The notes under the pieces: model-generated | What the model was told of the DNA's origin: nothing | The model's database searches: none | Seen by the model: only the letters and a program-made list of their open reading frames with translations | NCBI RefSeq assembly: GCF_011759375.1 | Contig: NZ_JAARML010000007.1 | Location: forward strand, 248,001-312,000 | Origin: Paraflavitalea devenefica | Lineage (GTDB): Bacteria; Bacteroidota; Bacteroidia; Chitinophagales; Chitinophagaceae | Length of the DNA stretch: 64,000 nucleotides | Reading direction: 5' to 3' | In this document: positions 35,595 to 43,812 of the stretch, one piece after another | Numbering within the stretch: position 1 is the first letter of the stretch | Layout: each line of letters starts with the position of its first letter | Program-made: the position numbers and the translations under genes

Positions 35595-36812
35595 ATGGCT
35601 AAAGTTATATCTCCTTTTAAGCTCAGCGGGTCACTCGGTGGCCTTACCTATTTCGAGAATGAGTATGGCCCCCAGGTGAAGGAAAAAGGCGGCCCTACGA
35701 AATGGCAGGTAAAACACCTGGACAGTATGGCCAATACCCGCCGCAATGCGGCCGAGTGGAAGCGGGCCACGGCGGCCTCCAAGCTCACACGGCTGGCCCT
35801 GGGCAACCTGCGGCATTCGGTAAAGAATATAAAACTCAGTGGCCGTATGATTGGCCGGTTGCTGGCGGTCCTCAAGTCTGACCGGATCCATGACCGGGGC
35901 GAGCGGGTGGTTGCCTCCGGCGATCTGTCGCTGTTAGCCGGCTTTGAGTTCAACTATAAACTGTCGCTGGACGACGCCCTGCCCTTGAATATAGCCAATT
36001 GCATGGCTGTTCAGCCAGGCAAGGTAGCGGTGAATATCCCGGCATTCCGGCTGCGCAAGAAAAAAGCGTTACCAGCGGATGCCACGCATTACCGGCTGGT
36101 ATCGTGTATACTGACGATCGATTTCGAAAAACGGACCTTCCGGCAAGACAAACAGGAAGGGGCATTGCAAGCGATGGGCCGGCAGTCGGGCAGTGCATTT
36201 TGCATTGAACAGGTAGTGCAACCCGACAATGAACAAGGTTGCTTCTGGCTGATGGGGATCGAGTTTTATAAAATGGTGAATGAGCAACCAGTATTAGTAA
36301 AAGGTGGCGCCTTGCGGGTGATGGAGTGGATTGGGCAGGCACATACTGATAAGCCTGTTAATGTAGTTGAGGATGTTGCAGACAAGGTGTTAACCGAAGT
36401 GTATGCCGGGAAAGTCGAGCCTGTTGAGCCTGTGATGGAGGAGGTTGGTGCAACTACCATAGAAGTGGTTGCAGCTCCTTTTGTGGAGGAGATTGGTACA
36501 GCGTACAGGGAAGCCATGGAGGAGGTTTTAGCTGCATGCCTGGAGAGAACAGGATTTGCTGAAGCGGATGCTACTATTACAGCGGTTGAGCAGTCAGCTC
36601 AGTTTCCGGAACCGAACGTGTTGGAAGTTGAAGCTACAGCAGCAGCGCCTGTTGAATTTACTATGGACGAAGTGGATGCAACGTTGGCCGGTAGTGAAGA
36701 GGAATTTGAGAAATCCTTACGGGTGTTGCTACCAGTGAAGGATTATCAGCGGCGGGAAGGACCAGCTAGAGACATACTAACGGACAGCACACAACCGGGA
36801 AGTCTGTTGTGA
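35595..36812 (+). CDS. Uncharacterised protein with acidic, repetitive C-terminal tail
   Basis: A 405-residue protein started at the ATG of MAKVISPFKLSG. The first ~255 residues are folded-looking. A Gly-rich N terminus (SGSLGGLTYFENEYGPQVKEK) and a segment NTRRNAAEWKRATAASKLTRLA recall the DUF6266-like proteins of Bacteroidota, where a GxxGG start and an asparagine-rich basic patch occur; this is a weak resemblance. Residues ~255-390 form a Val/Glu/Ala-rich tail with many EV, EE and VE pairs, probably disordered. There is no signal peptide. It precedes the hip locus but is not in its operon. Confidence 0.65.
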   Translation: MAKVISPFKLSGSLGGLTYFENEYGPQVKEKGGPTKWQVKHLDSMANTRRNAAEWKRATAASKLTRLALGNLRHSVKNIKLSGRMIGRLLAVLKSDRIHDRGERVVASGDLSLLAGFEFNYKLSLDDALPLNIANCMAVQPGKVAVNIPAFRLRKKKALPADATHYRLVSCILTIDFEKRTFRQDKQEGALQAMGRQSGSAFCIEQVVQPDNEQGCFWLMGIEFYKMVNEQPVLVKGGALRVMEWIGQAHTDKPVNVVEDVADKVLTEVYAGKVEPVEPVMEEVGATTIEVVAAPFVEEIGTAYREAMEEVLAACLERTGFAEADATITAVEQSAQFPEPNVLEVEATAAAPVEFTMDEVDATLAGSEEEFEKSLRVLLPVKDYQRREGPARDILTDSTQPGSLL

Positions 36813-36825
36813 GAAGCGCAGTAAA

Positions 36826-36993
36826 CTTCGCTTTTTAGTAAATTCCAGTCGCCTTCCGGTTAAAAACGATCAAAAGCAAACTATACTTCGCTTTTCACTA
36901 CTAATATCGTCTTTTTTTCCTAATTTACACTCAAAAGCGAAGTATAATGCGGGACTTAATGGAAAATCTAGGTATCAGAATCCAAAAGCGAAG
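36826..36993. promoter_or_regulatory. Four-copy operator of the hip locus
   Basis: The core CTTCGCTTTT occurs forward at 36826-36835 and 36886-36895 and inverted at 36933-36942 and 36984-36993. The two middle copies extend to a 14-bp perfect inverted pair, TATACTTCGCTTTT (36882-36895) and its complement (36933-36946). The third copy ends on the base before the hipB start codon and the fourth lies inside hipB. This is the multi-site autoregulatory pattern expected of HipB. Confidence 0.75.
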
Positions 36994-37177
36994 GGTTTTA
37001 TTGGGACTCTTGCAACCCGAACTTGCGGCCATATCTGGTATCAGCACCCGGACGATTCAGCTTATAGAAAGGGGGCAGGGTAATCCCTCCCTGGAGACAC
37101 TGATCAAATTGATCGATCCGCTCGGATTAAAAATAGAACTTGTTCTAAAGGACCCAACCCCAAGAATTGAGGCATGA
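36947..37177 (+). CDS. hipB: HipB-like XRE antitoxin/repressor
   Basis: A 76-residue Cro/CI-type DNA-binding protein with one helix-turn-helix (RVLLGLLQPELAAISGISTRTIQLIERGQGNPSLETLIKLIDPLGL). The size and the end of the domain (LELVLKD-like) fit HipB. It directly precedes the HipS-like and HipT-like genes, overlapping the first by four bases (ATGA). Its operator copies abut the ATG at 36947; an ATG at 36959 is an alternative start. It would repress the operon, with or without the other two proteins. Confidence 0.88.
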   Translation: MRDLMENLGIRIQKRRVLLGLLQPELAAISGISTRTIQLIERGQGNPSLETLIKLIDPLGLKIELVLKDPTPRIEA

Positions 37178-37509
37178 GAGCAGCACAGGTATTATACAAT
37201 GGGCAACTGGCAGGTATTTTGTCTAAATCAGGCGGAGTTTATCGTTTTGCCTATGACAAAAACTATCTATCCCAAGCTGGCAGCAGGCCAGTAAGCCTAA
37301 CCCTCCCCCTGCGTGAAGCACCGTATGAAAGTGATGTGCTTTTCCCTGCGTTTGTAAACAGATTGAGTGAAGGCTCCAATAAAGCCATACAGACGAGGCT
37401 ACTCAAAATTGATGAAAACGATTATTTTAGTTTATTACTGGCTACAGGCGGCAATGACAGCATTGGACCGCTGACAATAAAAGAGATCCATGAGCCTACC
37501 GGAAATTAA
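37174..37509 (+). CDS. HipS-like protein (separate HipA N-terminal subdomain)
   Basis: A 111-residue protein corresponding to the N-terminal subdomain 1 of HipA kinases (YNGQLAGILSKSGGVYRFAYDKNYL, then FPAFVNRLSEGSN). In canonical HipA this domain is fused to the kinase core; here it is a free protein, overlapping hipB by 4 bases and the kinase gene by 20 bases. Three-gene loci of this kind are known as HipBST, where the small HipS protein acts as antitoxin. Assignment rests on order, size and sequence resemblance. Confidence 0.8.
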   Translation: MRAAQVLYNGQLAGILSKSGGVYRFAYDKNYLSQAGSRPVSLTLPLREAPYESDVLFPAFVNRLSEGSNKAIQTRLLKIDENDYFSLLLATGGNDSIGPLTIKEIHEPTGN

Positions 37510-38503
37510 ATACTGCCCCTCTACCCTCGAGCCAGGCTTTAGTACTTATAGCCCTAAGGCACAGAAAAATCTGTTTGGCAGCCGCAGCAAAAAAGTATCC
37601 CCTATCCTGCGTTTCGATCCCCCGGGCAAAAACAGCGCATTGACCCGCGAGTATAATGAAAAAAGAACGCGGATCAGCATAAGTGGCGTACAGGAAAAAT
37701 ACAGCCTGAAGCTGGAAAAAAACGATCTGTCACTTACAGATGCAGGAGGAACCCATATATTAAAACCTGTTCCCGCCGAAAGACTGGACAGAGTAACCGA
37801 TCTGCCGGCAAATGAACATGTGAGCATGCAAATCGCTCAACAGGTATTTGGTATCAAGACCGCTGCCTGTGGCATGATCTTTTTTGACGAAGGCTCACCG
37901 GCCTATATTACCCGACGCTTCGACTACAAGCCGGGAGGCCTGGGCAAATACCAGGTAGAAGACTTCGCTACGCTGCAGGCAAAGACACCAGAGAAAGGAG
38001 GTCATGATTTTAAGTATAATGCCTCCTACCTGGATATTGCCATACAGATCCGGCAACATGTAGCGGCAGCGCCGGTGGCACTGATCGAATTTTTCCGGCT
38101 ACTGGTATTCAACTACCTAATTGCCAATGGAGACGCGCATCTCAAGAACTTCTCCTTAATGGAAACAGAGCAAGGAGATTATGTGCTTTCACCCGCCTAC
38201 GACCTCCTCTGCACAGCCCTGCACATCGATGACGCCAGACTGGCACTACATGATGGTCTGTACAAAGGTGATTTTGAAGAAAAGTCCTACCAGACCTTCG
38301 GCACTTACACCCGCGCGTCATTCATAGTATTTGCGCAAAACGCAGGTATCAATACAGATCTTGCTGGCAAAATCGTGGACGACATACTCGCGGGAACCCT
38401 AAAAGCTATGGAGATGATAGAACGTAGTTTTCTCAGTGAGGAGGCAAAAAGAAAGTATATTGAAATACTGGGAGAGCGTCATCGAAGCCTGCGGCTTAAG
38501 TAA
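37490..38503 (+). CDS. HipT-like serine/threonine kinase toxin
   Basis: A 337-residue kinase matching HipA without its N-terminal domain. The Gly-rich loop carries a SIS motif at residues 63-65 (RISISGVQEKYSL), the place where HipT kinases autophosphorylate. The conserved segments TGG-like THILKP, the catalytic loop NGDAHLKNF (Asp215) and the SPAYDLL metal-binding motif (Asp238) are all present, so the enzyme looks active. It should phosphorylate an aminoacyl-tRNA synthetase or another translation factor; the target cannot be told from sequence. Last gene of the locus. Confidence 0.88.
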   Translation: MSLPEIKYCPSTLEPGFSTYSPKAQKNLFGSRSKKVSPILRFDPPGKNSALTREYNEKRTRISISGVQEKYSLKLEKNDLSLTDAGGTHILKPVPAERLDRVTDLPANEHVSMQIAQQVFGIKTAACGMIFFDEGSPAYITRRFDYKPGGLGKYQVEDFATLQAKTPEKGGHDFKYNASYLDIAIQIRQHVAAAPVALIEFFRLLVFNYLIANGDAHLKNFSLMETEQGDYVLSPAYDLLCTALHIDDARLALHDGLYKGDFEEKSYQTFGTYTRASFIVFAQNAGINTDLAGKIVDDILAGTLKAMEMIERSFLSEEAKRKYIEILGERHRSLRLK

Positions 38504-38588
38504 TGCCCAAAATGCTAACTGGCAAGCAAATATTGAAACCTGGATAAATGTTTCTTCTTTAACTACTGCTAAATGCGTTTTTAATATT

Positions 38589-39221
38589 ATGAAAAATACG
38601 CTTATACTCCTACTCCTATTTTGTAGCAACATCACTTTTGCACAAACCTATTTTGAAGGCGAGATCCAATATAAAAACGAAACAATAAAAAAGGACTCTT
38701 CGTTCGATCTCACAAAGATTATCTCCTGGCCTTCGAAGAAGTCGGTCTTTTATTTTAAAAATGGGGATTGGATTCAAAAGCCAGACACTGGTATGGTAGA
38801 ATACCAGTACTTCAATCACAGGGCAAATCAGCAATTTTACAAGATACGAGATTTGGATACAGTGTTATTTTACCGATATAACGATCTTACTCCTGAGCAA
38901 GACTCCGTTCGATCCACCAATACCTTCTACAATACAGACACTTTGTTGGGTAAAGTCTGTAATAGATTTGTTTTACAAACTGCCAGTACGAGGTTTACAT
39001 TCGTCTATAGCCCCGACATAAATATAAATCCGCAATGGTTTAAAGCTACAAAGGGTGGTTATTATGACATTATTTACAGAACAATGAAAGCGCTTTACCT
39101 GAAGGTTATTATCGAAACAGACCTCTATATATCGATAGTAACCGCGGATAAGATACAAAGGCGACCGATCCCGGATGAGACTTTCCCGGTAATAGAAAAG
39201 TTAGCCAAGAGGGAATTGTAA
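38589..39221 (+). CDS. Small exported protein, unknown
   Basis: A 210-residue protein with a signal peptide (MKNTLILLLLFCSNITFAQ). Start at the ATG of that signal; the open frame reaches back into the end of the kinase gene but is not protein-like there. The mature part is beta-rich and polar, with no recognised domain. It is noticeably more AT-rich than the genes to the left of the hip locus. Transcribed in the same direction as the hip genes, 85 bases after them. Confidence 0.6.
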   Translation: MKNTLILLLLFCSNITFAQTYFEGEIQYKNETIKKDSSFDLTKIISWPSKKSVFYFKNGDWIQKPDTGMVEYQYFNHRANQQFYKIRDLDTVLFYRYNDLTPEQDSVRSTNTFYNTDTLLGKVCNRFVLQTASTRFTFVYSPDININPQWFKATKGGYYDIIYRTMKALYLKVIIETDLYISIVTADKIQRRPIPDETFPVIEKLAKREL

Positions 39222-39769
39222 TATTTTCACCAGGTCACAACGCTACAAGATTCCCGCACGAAAAATGCTCTGGCAAAACCGGGGCATAATATATTGAAGA
39301 AGATACTCCTTACGCCGTCGGCTGCGTAAACGACCACCCGCCTATTACCAGTTCCTGAACGGCGCCGTTTCGTTTGGCTCCGTCCAGTTTGGTGAAGATG
39401 CCTTTATCCCGCACGTCTCAGGGAGCAGCAACCTTTTTTGCAGTCAGTGATGATCTTAAGCAACGGGTTTCTAAGGTCCAGGGTACTTTTACAATAATTT
39501 ACAAAGTTTACATTTTAATTTACAATCCTGACCCTTCAAGCTGAAAGGATCAAAGTAGTTTCGCTGTATCAAGCTTAATAGGATATGAAAAATAAAGGAA
39601 CCGTTTTGAATAGCCTGCTCATTATGCTGGCAGGACTAATTCACTCTCCTGCACAGGCTCCGCAGAAACATGGCGCTAAGGATGTCGTTTACCAGCTCGA
39701 TGTCTAAAAAAGTAATGCAGCAGATAGGTCTGGCAGTGTTTCTGTTCCCGATTATTAAATAAAAAAATT
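39222..39769 (+). other. Decayed or coding-relic interval
   Basis: About 548 bases with no complete gene. On the plus strand, roughly 39310-39450 reads as coding-like sequence (including NGAVSFGSVQFGEDAFIPHV) that has no start and ends in a stop, which suggests a gene fragment of higher GC than its flanks. At 39585-39707 a 40-codon ORF begins with a signal-peptide-like stretch (MKNKGTVLNSLLIMLAGLI) and ends abruptly, like the truncated head of an exported protein. I cannot name the parent genes, and no transposase or inverted repeat borders it. Confidence 0.4.
39585..39707 (+). pseudogene. Truncated head of an exported protein (40 residues)
   Basis: ATG followed by 40 codons. The first 26 residues look like a cleavable signal (cleavage near AQA) and the last 14 (KHGAKDVVYQLDV) have no partner domain. 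Probably a remnant; a true micropeptide cannot be excluded. Confidence 0.3.
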
Positions 39770-40750
39770 ATGAAATACGCACTCATCTATACTTTGTTCT
39801 TAATGTCCGTTTTTCACACTTCCTGTGGACAAAACCAAACAGAAGAAAAAAAAATTATTATCAACTCCGAAAACAAAGGTGTAATTACATCCCACGGACC
39901 TAAATGGGTAACTCGTAAAATCATACAAGATAGAAAGGGCAACATTTGGATTGCTGCATTTGATGGTATTTTTCGATATGATGGAAAATCGTTTACTAAT
40001 ATCACCAGTAAAGTGACTTCGGCACGCTTCTTTTCTGTTTTAGAGGATAGAAAAGGAAATTTTTGGTTCGTTTCTGTTGGTTCAGGTGTTTATTATTACG
40101 ATGGGCAATCCTTTCGAAATTTTACGGCAAAGGACGGGCTTTCCAATGATGTGGTCTTTAGTCTTTATGAAGATAAAACTGGTAATATTTGGTTCGGCAC
40201 CGGAGGCGGGGCAAGCTGTTATGATGGGAAATCTTTCAGAAATTTTACTACGAGAGATGTTAATTGTATTTTTCAAGACAAAAAGGGGAAATTCTGGTTT
40301 GGCGGGGCTAACCTCAGCGTTTTTGATGGAAAAACATTTACCACTCTCACCAATAAAGACGGCAAAGCTTTTAAGAGCGTTTGGTCTATAATCGAAGATA
40401 AAAAAGGTAATATTTTGTTCGGTGACGATGATGGCCTTTGGCGCTACGACGGCAGTACCTTTACCAATTTTACGAAGAGGGGTGCTTTATCTATGATTGA
40501 AGACAAAAAGGGAAACGTCTGGACTGTTTCTGGATTACCTGGTAGCAGAAGTTGGGTACTTTCCCGTTATGATGCAAAGTCCTTGTCCAATGAAAAGCCC
40601 ACTGTAACTAACGTAAAGTTAAGAGAAGACGCTTTTTTTACGGTTTTTGAAGCTTATGATGGTAGTATTTGGGTGGGCACTGGGGAGGGAGTGTATCGTT
40701 ATGATGGAAAGACCTTTACAGACTTTAAAAGTAAAGAGGGTCAGAAATAA
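39770..40750 (+). CDS. Orphan two-component-type propeller lipoprotein
   Basis: A 326-residue lipoprotein (lipobox HTSC, Cys near residue 19) made of about seven copies of the ~40-residue regulator-propeller (Reg_prop) repeat. Each copy carries DRKGNIWIA/F-like and YDGKSFTNFT-like strands. The nucleotide repeats are also visible, for example around 40094-40123 and 40219-40247. In Bacteroidota such propellers usually sit in the sensor of hybrid two-component proteins; here no transmembrane helix, Y_Y_Y or kinase domain follows, so it stands alone on the cell surface or outer membrane. It is clearly AT-rich compared with the genes on both sides. Confidence 0.85.
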   Translation: MKYALIYTLFLMSVFHTSCGQNQTEEKKIIINSENKGVITSHGPKWVTRKIIQDRKGNIWIAAFDGIFRYDGKSFTNITSKVTSARFFSVLEDRKGNFWFVSVGSGVYYYDGQSFRNFTAKDGLSNDVVFSLYEDKTGNIWFGTGGGASCYDGKSFRNFTTRDVNCIFQDKKGKFWFGGANLSVFDGKTFTTLTNKDGKAFKSVWSIIEDKKGNILFGDDDGLWRYDGSTFTNFTKRGALSMIEDKKGNVWTVSGLPGSRSWVLSRYDAKSLSNEKPTVTNVKLREDAFFTVFEAYDGSIWVGTGEGVYRYDGKTFTDFKSKEGQK

Positions 40751-40873
40751 CGTGTATAGCCGACAATTTTAAGATGGAATTATTCTTCAGGCAGTACATT
40801 TTTCAACATCGACTAGTGGCCGACATTTTTACTCGGTGGACTTTTAATCACTAATACATAATTTACTACATCG

Positions 40874-40908
40874 AGCCTGAAGGTCTTCGCGGTCTTCAGG
40901 CTTTTTTT
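40874..40908 (+). terminator. Intrinsic terminator of the propeller gene
   Basis: A 9-bp stem (40874-40882 with 40894-40902) and 11-nt loop followed by seven T residues. It lies about 125 bases after the propeller stop codon. Confidence 0.8.
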
Positions 40909-41077
40909 ATTCCTACATTTTTTCGTTTTACACTACTTCACATTTTTTTCTGTTCAAATATTTGTTTTTGACTTAGAATACGCTCCTTGGGAATCCTACG
41001 ATCTTTCCCTATATTACAGGAGTAAAAAGAATCTAAAAACAGCTGCATGCTGGCAGGTTGACATCAACAAGGCTCCC

Positions 41078-41914
41078 ATGAACATTTCCATCAAGTACCC
41101 GGCCGTCAAAGCACTACAGGAACTGGGCCTGTACTATATATTTTCTACACAAAAAGCTTCCGAAAACTTCCACTACCAATCATTACCCGCCACCAATCTC
41201 TGCTTATCTGTTTATAAGGCCAACACGATCTCAACGCAGCTCTCCCGCACCGAAAATCATTGCTTCATACAGGCCGGCAGCAAAGTGCATAGCCGGCTCT
41301 GGGGTTTTCACAAGAAGCCGTTTGATGTGGTCGTTGAGGGCGAAATGGACCAGGTATCGGTGATCATCCAGGCCGGTGGGCTCCGGCGTTTTACCCGCAT
41401 ACCCTATGCGGAACTGATGCCCGAAACCGATGTAATGGGGATACTGTTCGGACGTTTGGGCAGCGAGCTCACAGCCAGGCTTTTTTCCACGGACCGGCTG
41501 GCCGACCGCGTTCAATTATTGGACCAGTTTCTTTTGAACGCCCTGCAGGATAGCAATGGGCAGCACCCCATAGATCGTTTTTTGTTGCACCTCGGTGCGC
41601 AAAGCCCCTACTCCCGTGTAGTGTCGTTGGCCGCAACGGAAAACAAAGACACGTCAACGCTGTACCGGCATTTTAAACAGTATGTAGGCCAGTCACCCAA
41701 AGAATACCTGAAGGTGGTCAGGTTCCGGAAAGCGCTGCGCGCGTTGCAGCAAAAAAACTATCTAAGCCTTACCCACCTGGCGCACGATCTGGGCTATTAC
41801 GATCAATCTCATTTTATCAGGGATTTTACGCTATTCGCCGATTACAACCCGGGCCTGATCCCTAAGATCGCCACCGTCATCCAGGAAGAATTGATCCTGA
41901 TCCCCCGCGGGTAA
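41078..41914 (+). CDS. AraC-family transcriptional regulator
   Basis: A 278-residue regulator. The N-terminal ~160 residues are a ligand-sensing beta-rich domain of the kind found in AraC regulators of Bacteroidota. The C-terminal ~100 residues hold two helix-turn-helix units (DTSTLYRHFKQYVGQSPKEYLK and LTHLAHDLGYYDQSHFIRDFTLFADYNPG), the standard AraC signature. It is followed 113 bases later by a DUF4932 metalloprotease-like gene in the same direction, which is its most obvious target (inference). Confidence 0.92.
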   Translation: MNISIKYPAVKALQELGLYYIFSTQKASENFHYQSLPATNLCLSVYKANTISTQLSRTENHCFIQAGSKVHSRLWGFHKKPFDVVVEGEMDQVSVIIQAGGLRRFTRIPYAELMPETDVMGILFGRLGSELTARLFSTDRLADRVQLLDQFLLNALQDSNGQHPIDRFLLHLGAQSPYSRVVSLAATENKDTSTLYRHFKQYVGQSPKEYLKVVRFRKALRALQQKNYLSLTHLAHDLGYYDQSHFIRDFTLFADYNPGLIPKIATVIQEELILIPRG

Positions 41915-41954
41915 AAATGCATGATTTTTACAATTCCTGCCCCTATCAATAGGT

Positions 41955-41962
41955 TACATTTG
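41955..41962 (+). promoter_or_regulatory. -7 element before the DUF4932 gene
   Basis: TACATTTG, an exact TAnnTTTG match, about 65 bases upstream of the ATG at 42028. No clear -33 element. Confidence 0.45.
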
Positions 41963-42027
41963 CGCCCGGTGTTCGGTTGACCGTACTCCCGGTGCCGGCA
42001 CTTTTACCTATTCAAAAAAAGTTTAGC

Positions 42028-43689
42028 ATGAATTACTTCAGGAAGCTGATGCCCATGATATGTTGTTTGGCTTTTTCCTTACAGGCATTTTCGAACCCAG
42101 GTCCGCGGGAACGATTCAAATCATTCAGGCTCGAGTATGGCGGCGTTGCCTTTAGTGTCGATCCGCGTATTGAGTTGTACCAGGCCGTAGTCCTTGCCTC
42201 GGGCATGCCGCTTACCAATTATGTGGATATAGACTATAAGGTGAAGGTCGATCAGGAGATGTCCAAATACAAAGCCCATCCCCTGTTCAGTTTTTCGCAA
42301 CGCCAGCTTAAAACCGGCAACCTCTTCAATACGATCGACGGGCCCATCTGGTTCATATTACATCTCACGAATAATTTTGACTGGCGAACCGACCTTACTT
42401 ATGAGCGGCGCAATGATACTAAGATCGATTCCTTTCGCTTGTTGTTAAAGCAATTTGTCGAAGAGACGGGCTATATCCGTTTTTTCAACAGCAATGAAGC
42501 GTTTTATACTATCTGCCTCAACAACCTGCAATTTAACCTGGAGGATTTCAAAGAAAAGGAACGGGTGCTCAACTATTATGGGGTAAAGCAACAAGAGCAG
42601 GTGCAATTCAACCTGATCCTGAATTTCTTTGGATGGGGCAATTTCGGTCCCAGGCTGCGTACTTCCAAAGGAAGGGAATTGTATGCAGTGATCGCACCAC
42701 AGAAGAGTTACATACGTATACCTACCTTCGACCATGCCAGGCTGTACAACCTCATCTGGCACGAGTTTGGGCATTCCTTTGCCAATCCGGCTGCGGAGAA
42801 GCAGCCTTATGCCGACCAGTTGCAGGCCCTGTCGCATTTGCATGAACCGATAAAAGAATCGATGCGTGCACAAGCGTATGCAGAATGGAGTGCTGTAGTA
42901 AAAGAGCATTTAACGGAGGCCGTAGCTTGCCGGCTTGCTGCACAAAAGTTTGGCGAAGCCTTTGCCGAGCAGAATTATGTCAGGATCGACAAGGGACGAA
43001 AGTGGATCTATTTGTATCCCATGCTGGAGGCCTTGAAGGAATACGAAGCGAACCGGGCCACCTATCCTACCCTGGAAGATTTTATGCCACGTATCGTGGA
43101 ATGCCTCCGGAAAGTGACGCCCGCCGATATCGCCCAGTGGCTGGCAGCGGTAGAAGCCATCCGTAAGCCTGATGTCGGCAAGATGCCGCAGATTGGCGAC
43201 ATATTCAGTAAGGACAGCGTATTGATCATTCTTTCTTCCCATGAAAGCGATACGGCCGCAGACGCCCGGCTCAAAACATTTATAAAAGGCTTCATCGGAA
43301 GGATCCCTGAACTGTCCAGGGGTACCACGATTACTGACGCCGAAGCAAAAAATTATGATCTGAGCCTGTACCATCTTTTTGTAGTGGGTACACCTTCCGG
43401 CAATGCTGTTATGGAAAAGGTATTACCGCAATTACCCGTTCAGCTCAGCGAACAGGGTGTCATCGGCGAAAAAATGTATGCCGGTAAGGGCTATGCCCTC
43501 CTCGCCGGCTGGGTGAACCCCTGGAACACCCAAAAGGTGATGACGGTGATAACGGCTTTGCACCCCGATGACCTGCTGAATTTCAACCGCGCGCCCTTTG
43601 GTGGATCGAACTATCATATCCTCAAAAATCTCATCACCTACAAAACAGGCGACTATAAACGGAGTGGGCTGATCTGGATGTGTGAGTAG
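42028..43689 (+). CDS. DUF4932 family protein with zinc-metalloprotease HEFGH motif
   Basis: A 553-residue exported protein. The signal peptide (MICCLAFSLQAFS) follows the ATG at 42028; an upstream TTG at 41977 would place extra residues before the signal, so it is rejected. The sequence HEFGHSFANP at residues 245-254 is a canonical HExxH zinc-binding motif, with a Glu-rich helix further on that could supply a third ligand. Most of the rest is helical. DUF4932 proteins are seldom characterised. It probably is a periplasmic peptidase. Confidence 0.82.
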   Translation: MNYFRKLMPMICCLAFSLQAFSNPGPRERFKSFRLEYGGVAFSVDPRIELYQAVVLASGMPLTNYVDIDYKVKVDQEMSKYKAHPLFSFSQRQLKTGNLFNTIDGPIWFILHLTNNFDWRTDLTYERRNDTKIDSFRLLLKQFVEETGYIRFFNSNEAFYTICLNNLQFNLEDFKEKERVLNYYGVKQQEQVQFNLILNFFGWGNFGPRLRTSKGRELYAVIAPQKSYIRIPTFDHARLYNLIWHEFGHSFANPAAEKQPYADQLQALSHLHEPIKESMRAQAYAEWSAVVKEHLTEAVACRLAAQKFGEAFAEQNYVRIDKGRKWIYLYPMLEALKEYEANRATYPTLEDFMPRIVECLRKVTPADIAQWLAAVEAIRKPDVGKMPQIGDIFSKDSVLIILSSHESDTAADARLKTFIKGFIGRIPELSRGTTITDAEAKNYDLSLYHLFVVGTPSGNAVMEKVLPQLPVQLSEQGVIGEKMYAGKGYALLAGWVNPWNTQKVMTVITALHPDDLLNFNRAPFGGSNYHILKNLITYKTGDYKRSGLIWMCE

Positions 43690-43737
43690 CTGATGACAAT
43701 ACGTTTTGAATGGGAGGCAGCTTCTGTTGATGCGCCC

Positions 43738-43812
43738 ATGAGCCGAATAATCACCATAATCGGCTCATTTTTTCACTATATTTGAGCCGAATAATCGTTA
43801 TAATCGGCTCAT
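43738..43812. promoter_or_regulatory. Two tandem 31-bp palindromic operators
   Basis: Copies at 43738-43768 and 43782-43812, 44 bp apart. Each has outer arms GAGCCGA/TCGGCTC and inner arms ATAAT/ATAATC around a short centre. The distal end of the second copy overlaps the fic start codon (43811-43813), and a -7 element lies between the copies. A bound protein would cover the promoter and start codon. Confidence 0.7.
43777..43784 (+). promoter_or_regulatory. -7 element of the fic gene
   Basis: TATATTTG, an exact TAnnTTTG match, between and overlapping the two operators. Transcription would start near 43790, giving a leader of about 20 bases. Confidence 0.5.

Noticed and set aside
36933..36993. 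The AAAAGCGAAG copies as simple repeats or phage sites.
   Set aside because: Their inverted arrangement around hipB and one copy touching its start codon fit an autoregulatory operator.
39222..39769. Insertion-sequence remnant.
   Set aside because: No transposase-like motif, terminal inverted repeats or target duplication could be seen.
41977..42027. Upstream TTG start for the DUF4932 gene.
   Set aside because: It would put 17 hydrophilic and mixed residues ahead of a clear signal peptide that begins at the ATG at 42028.
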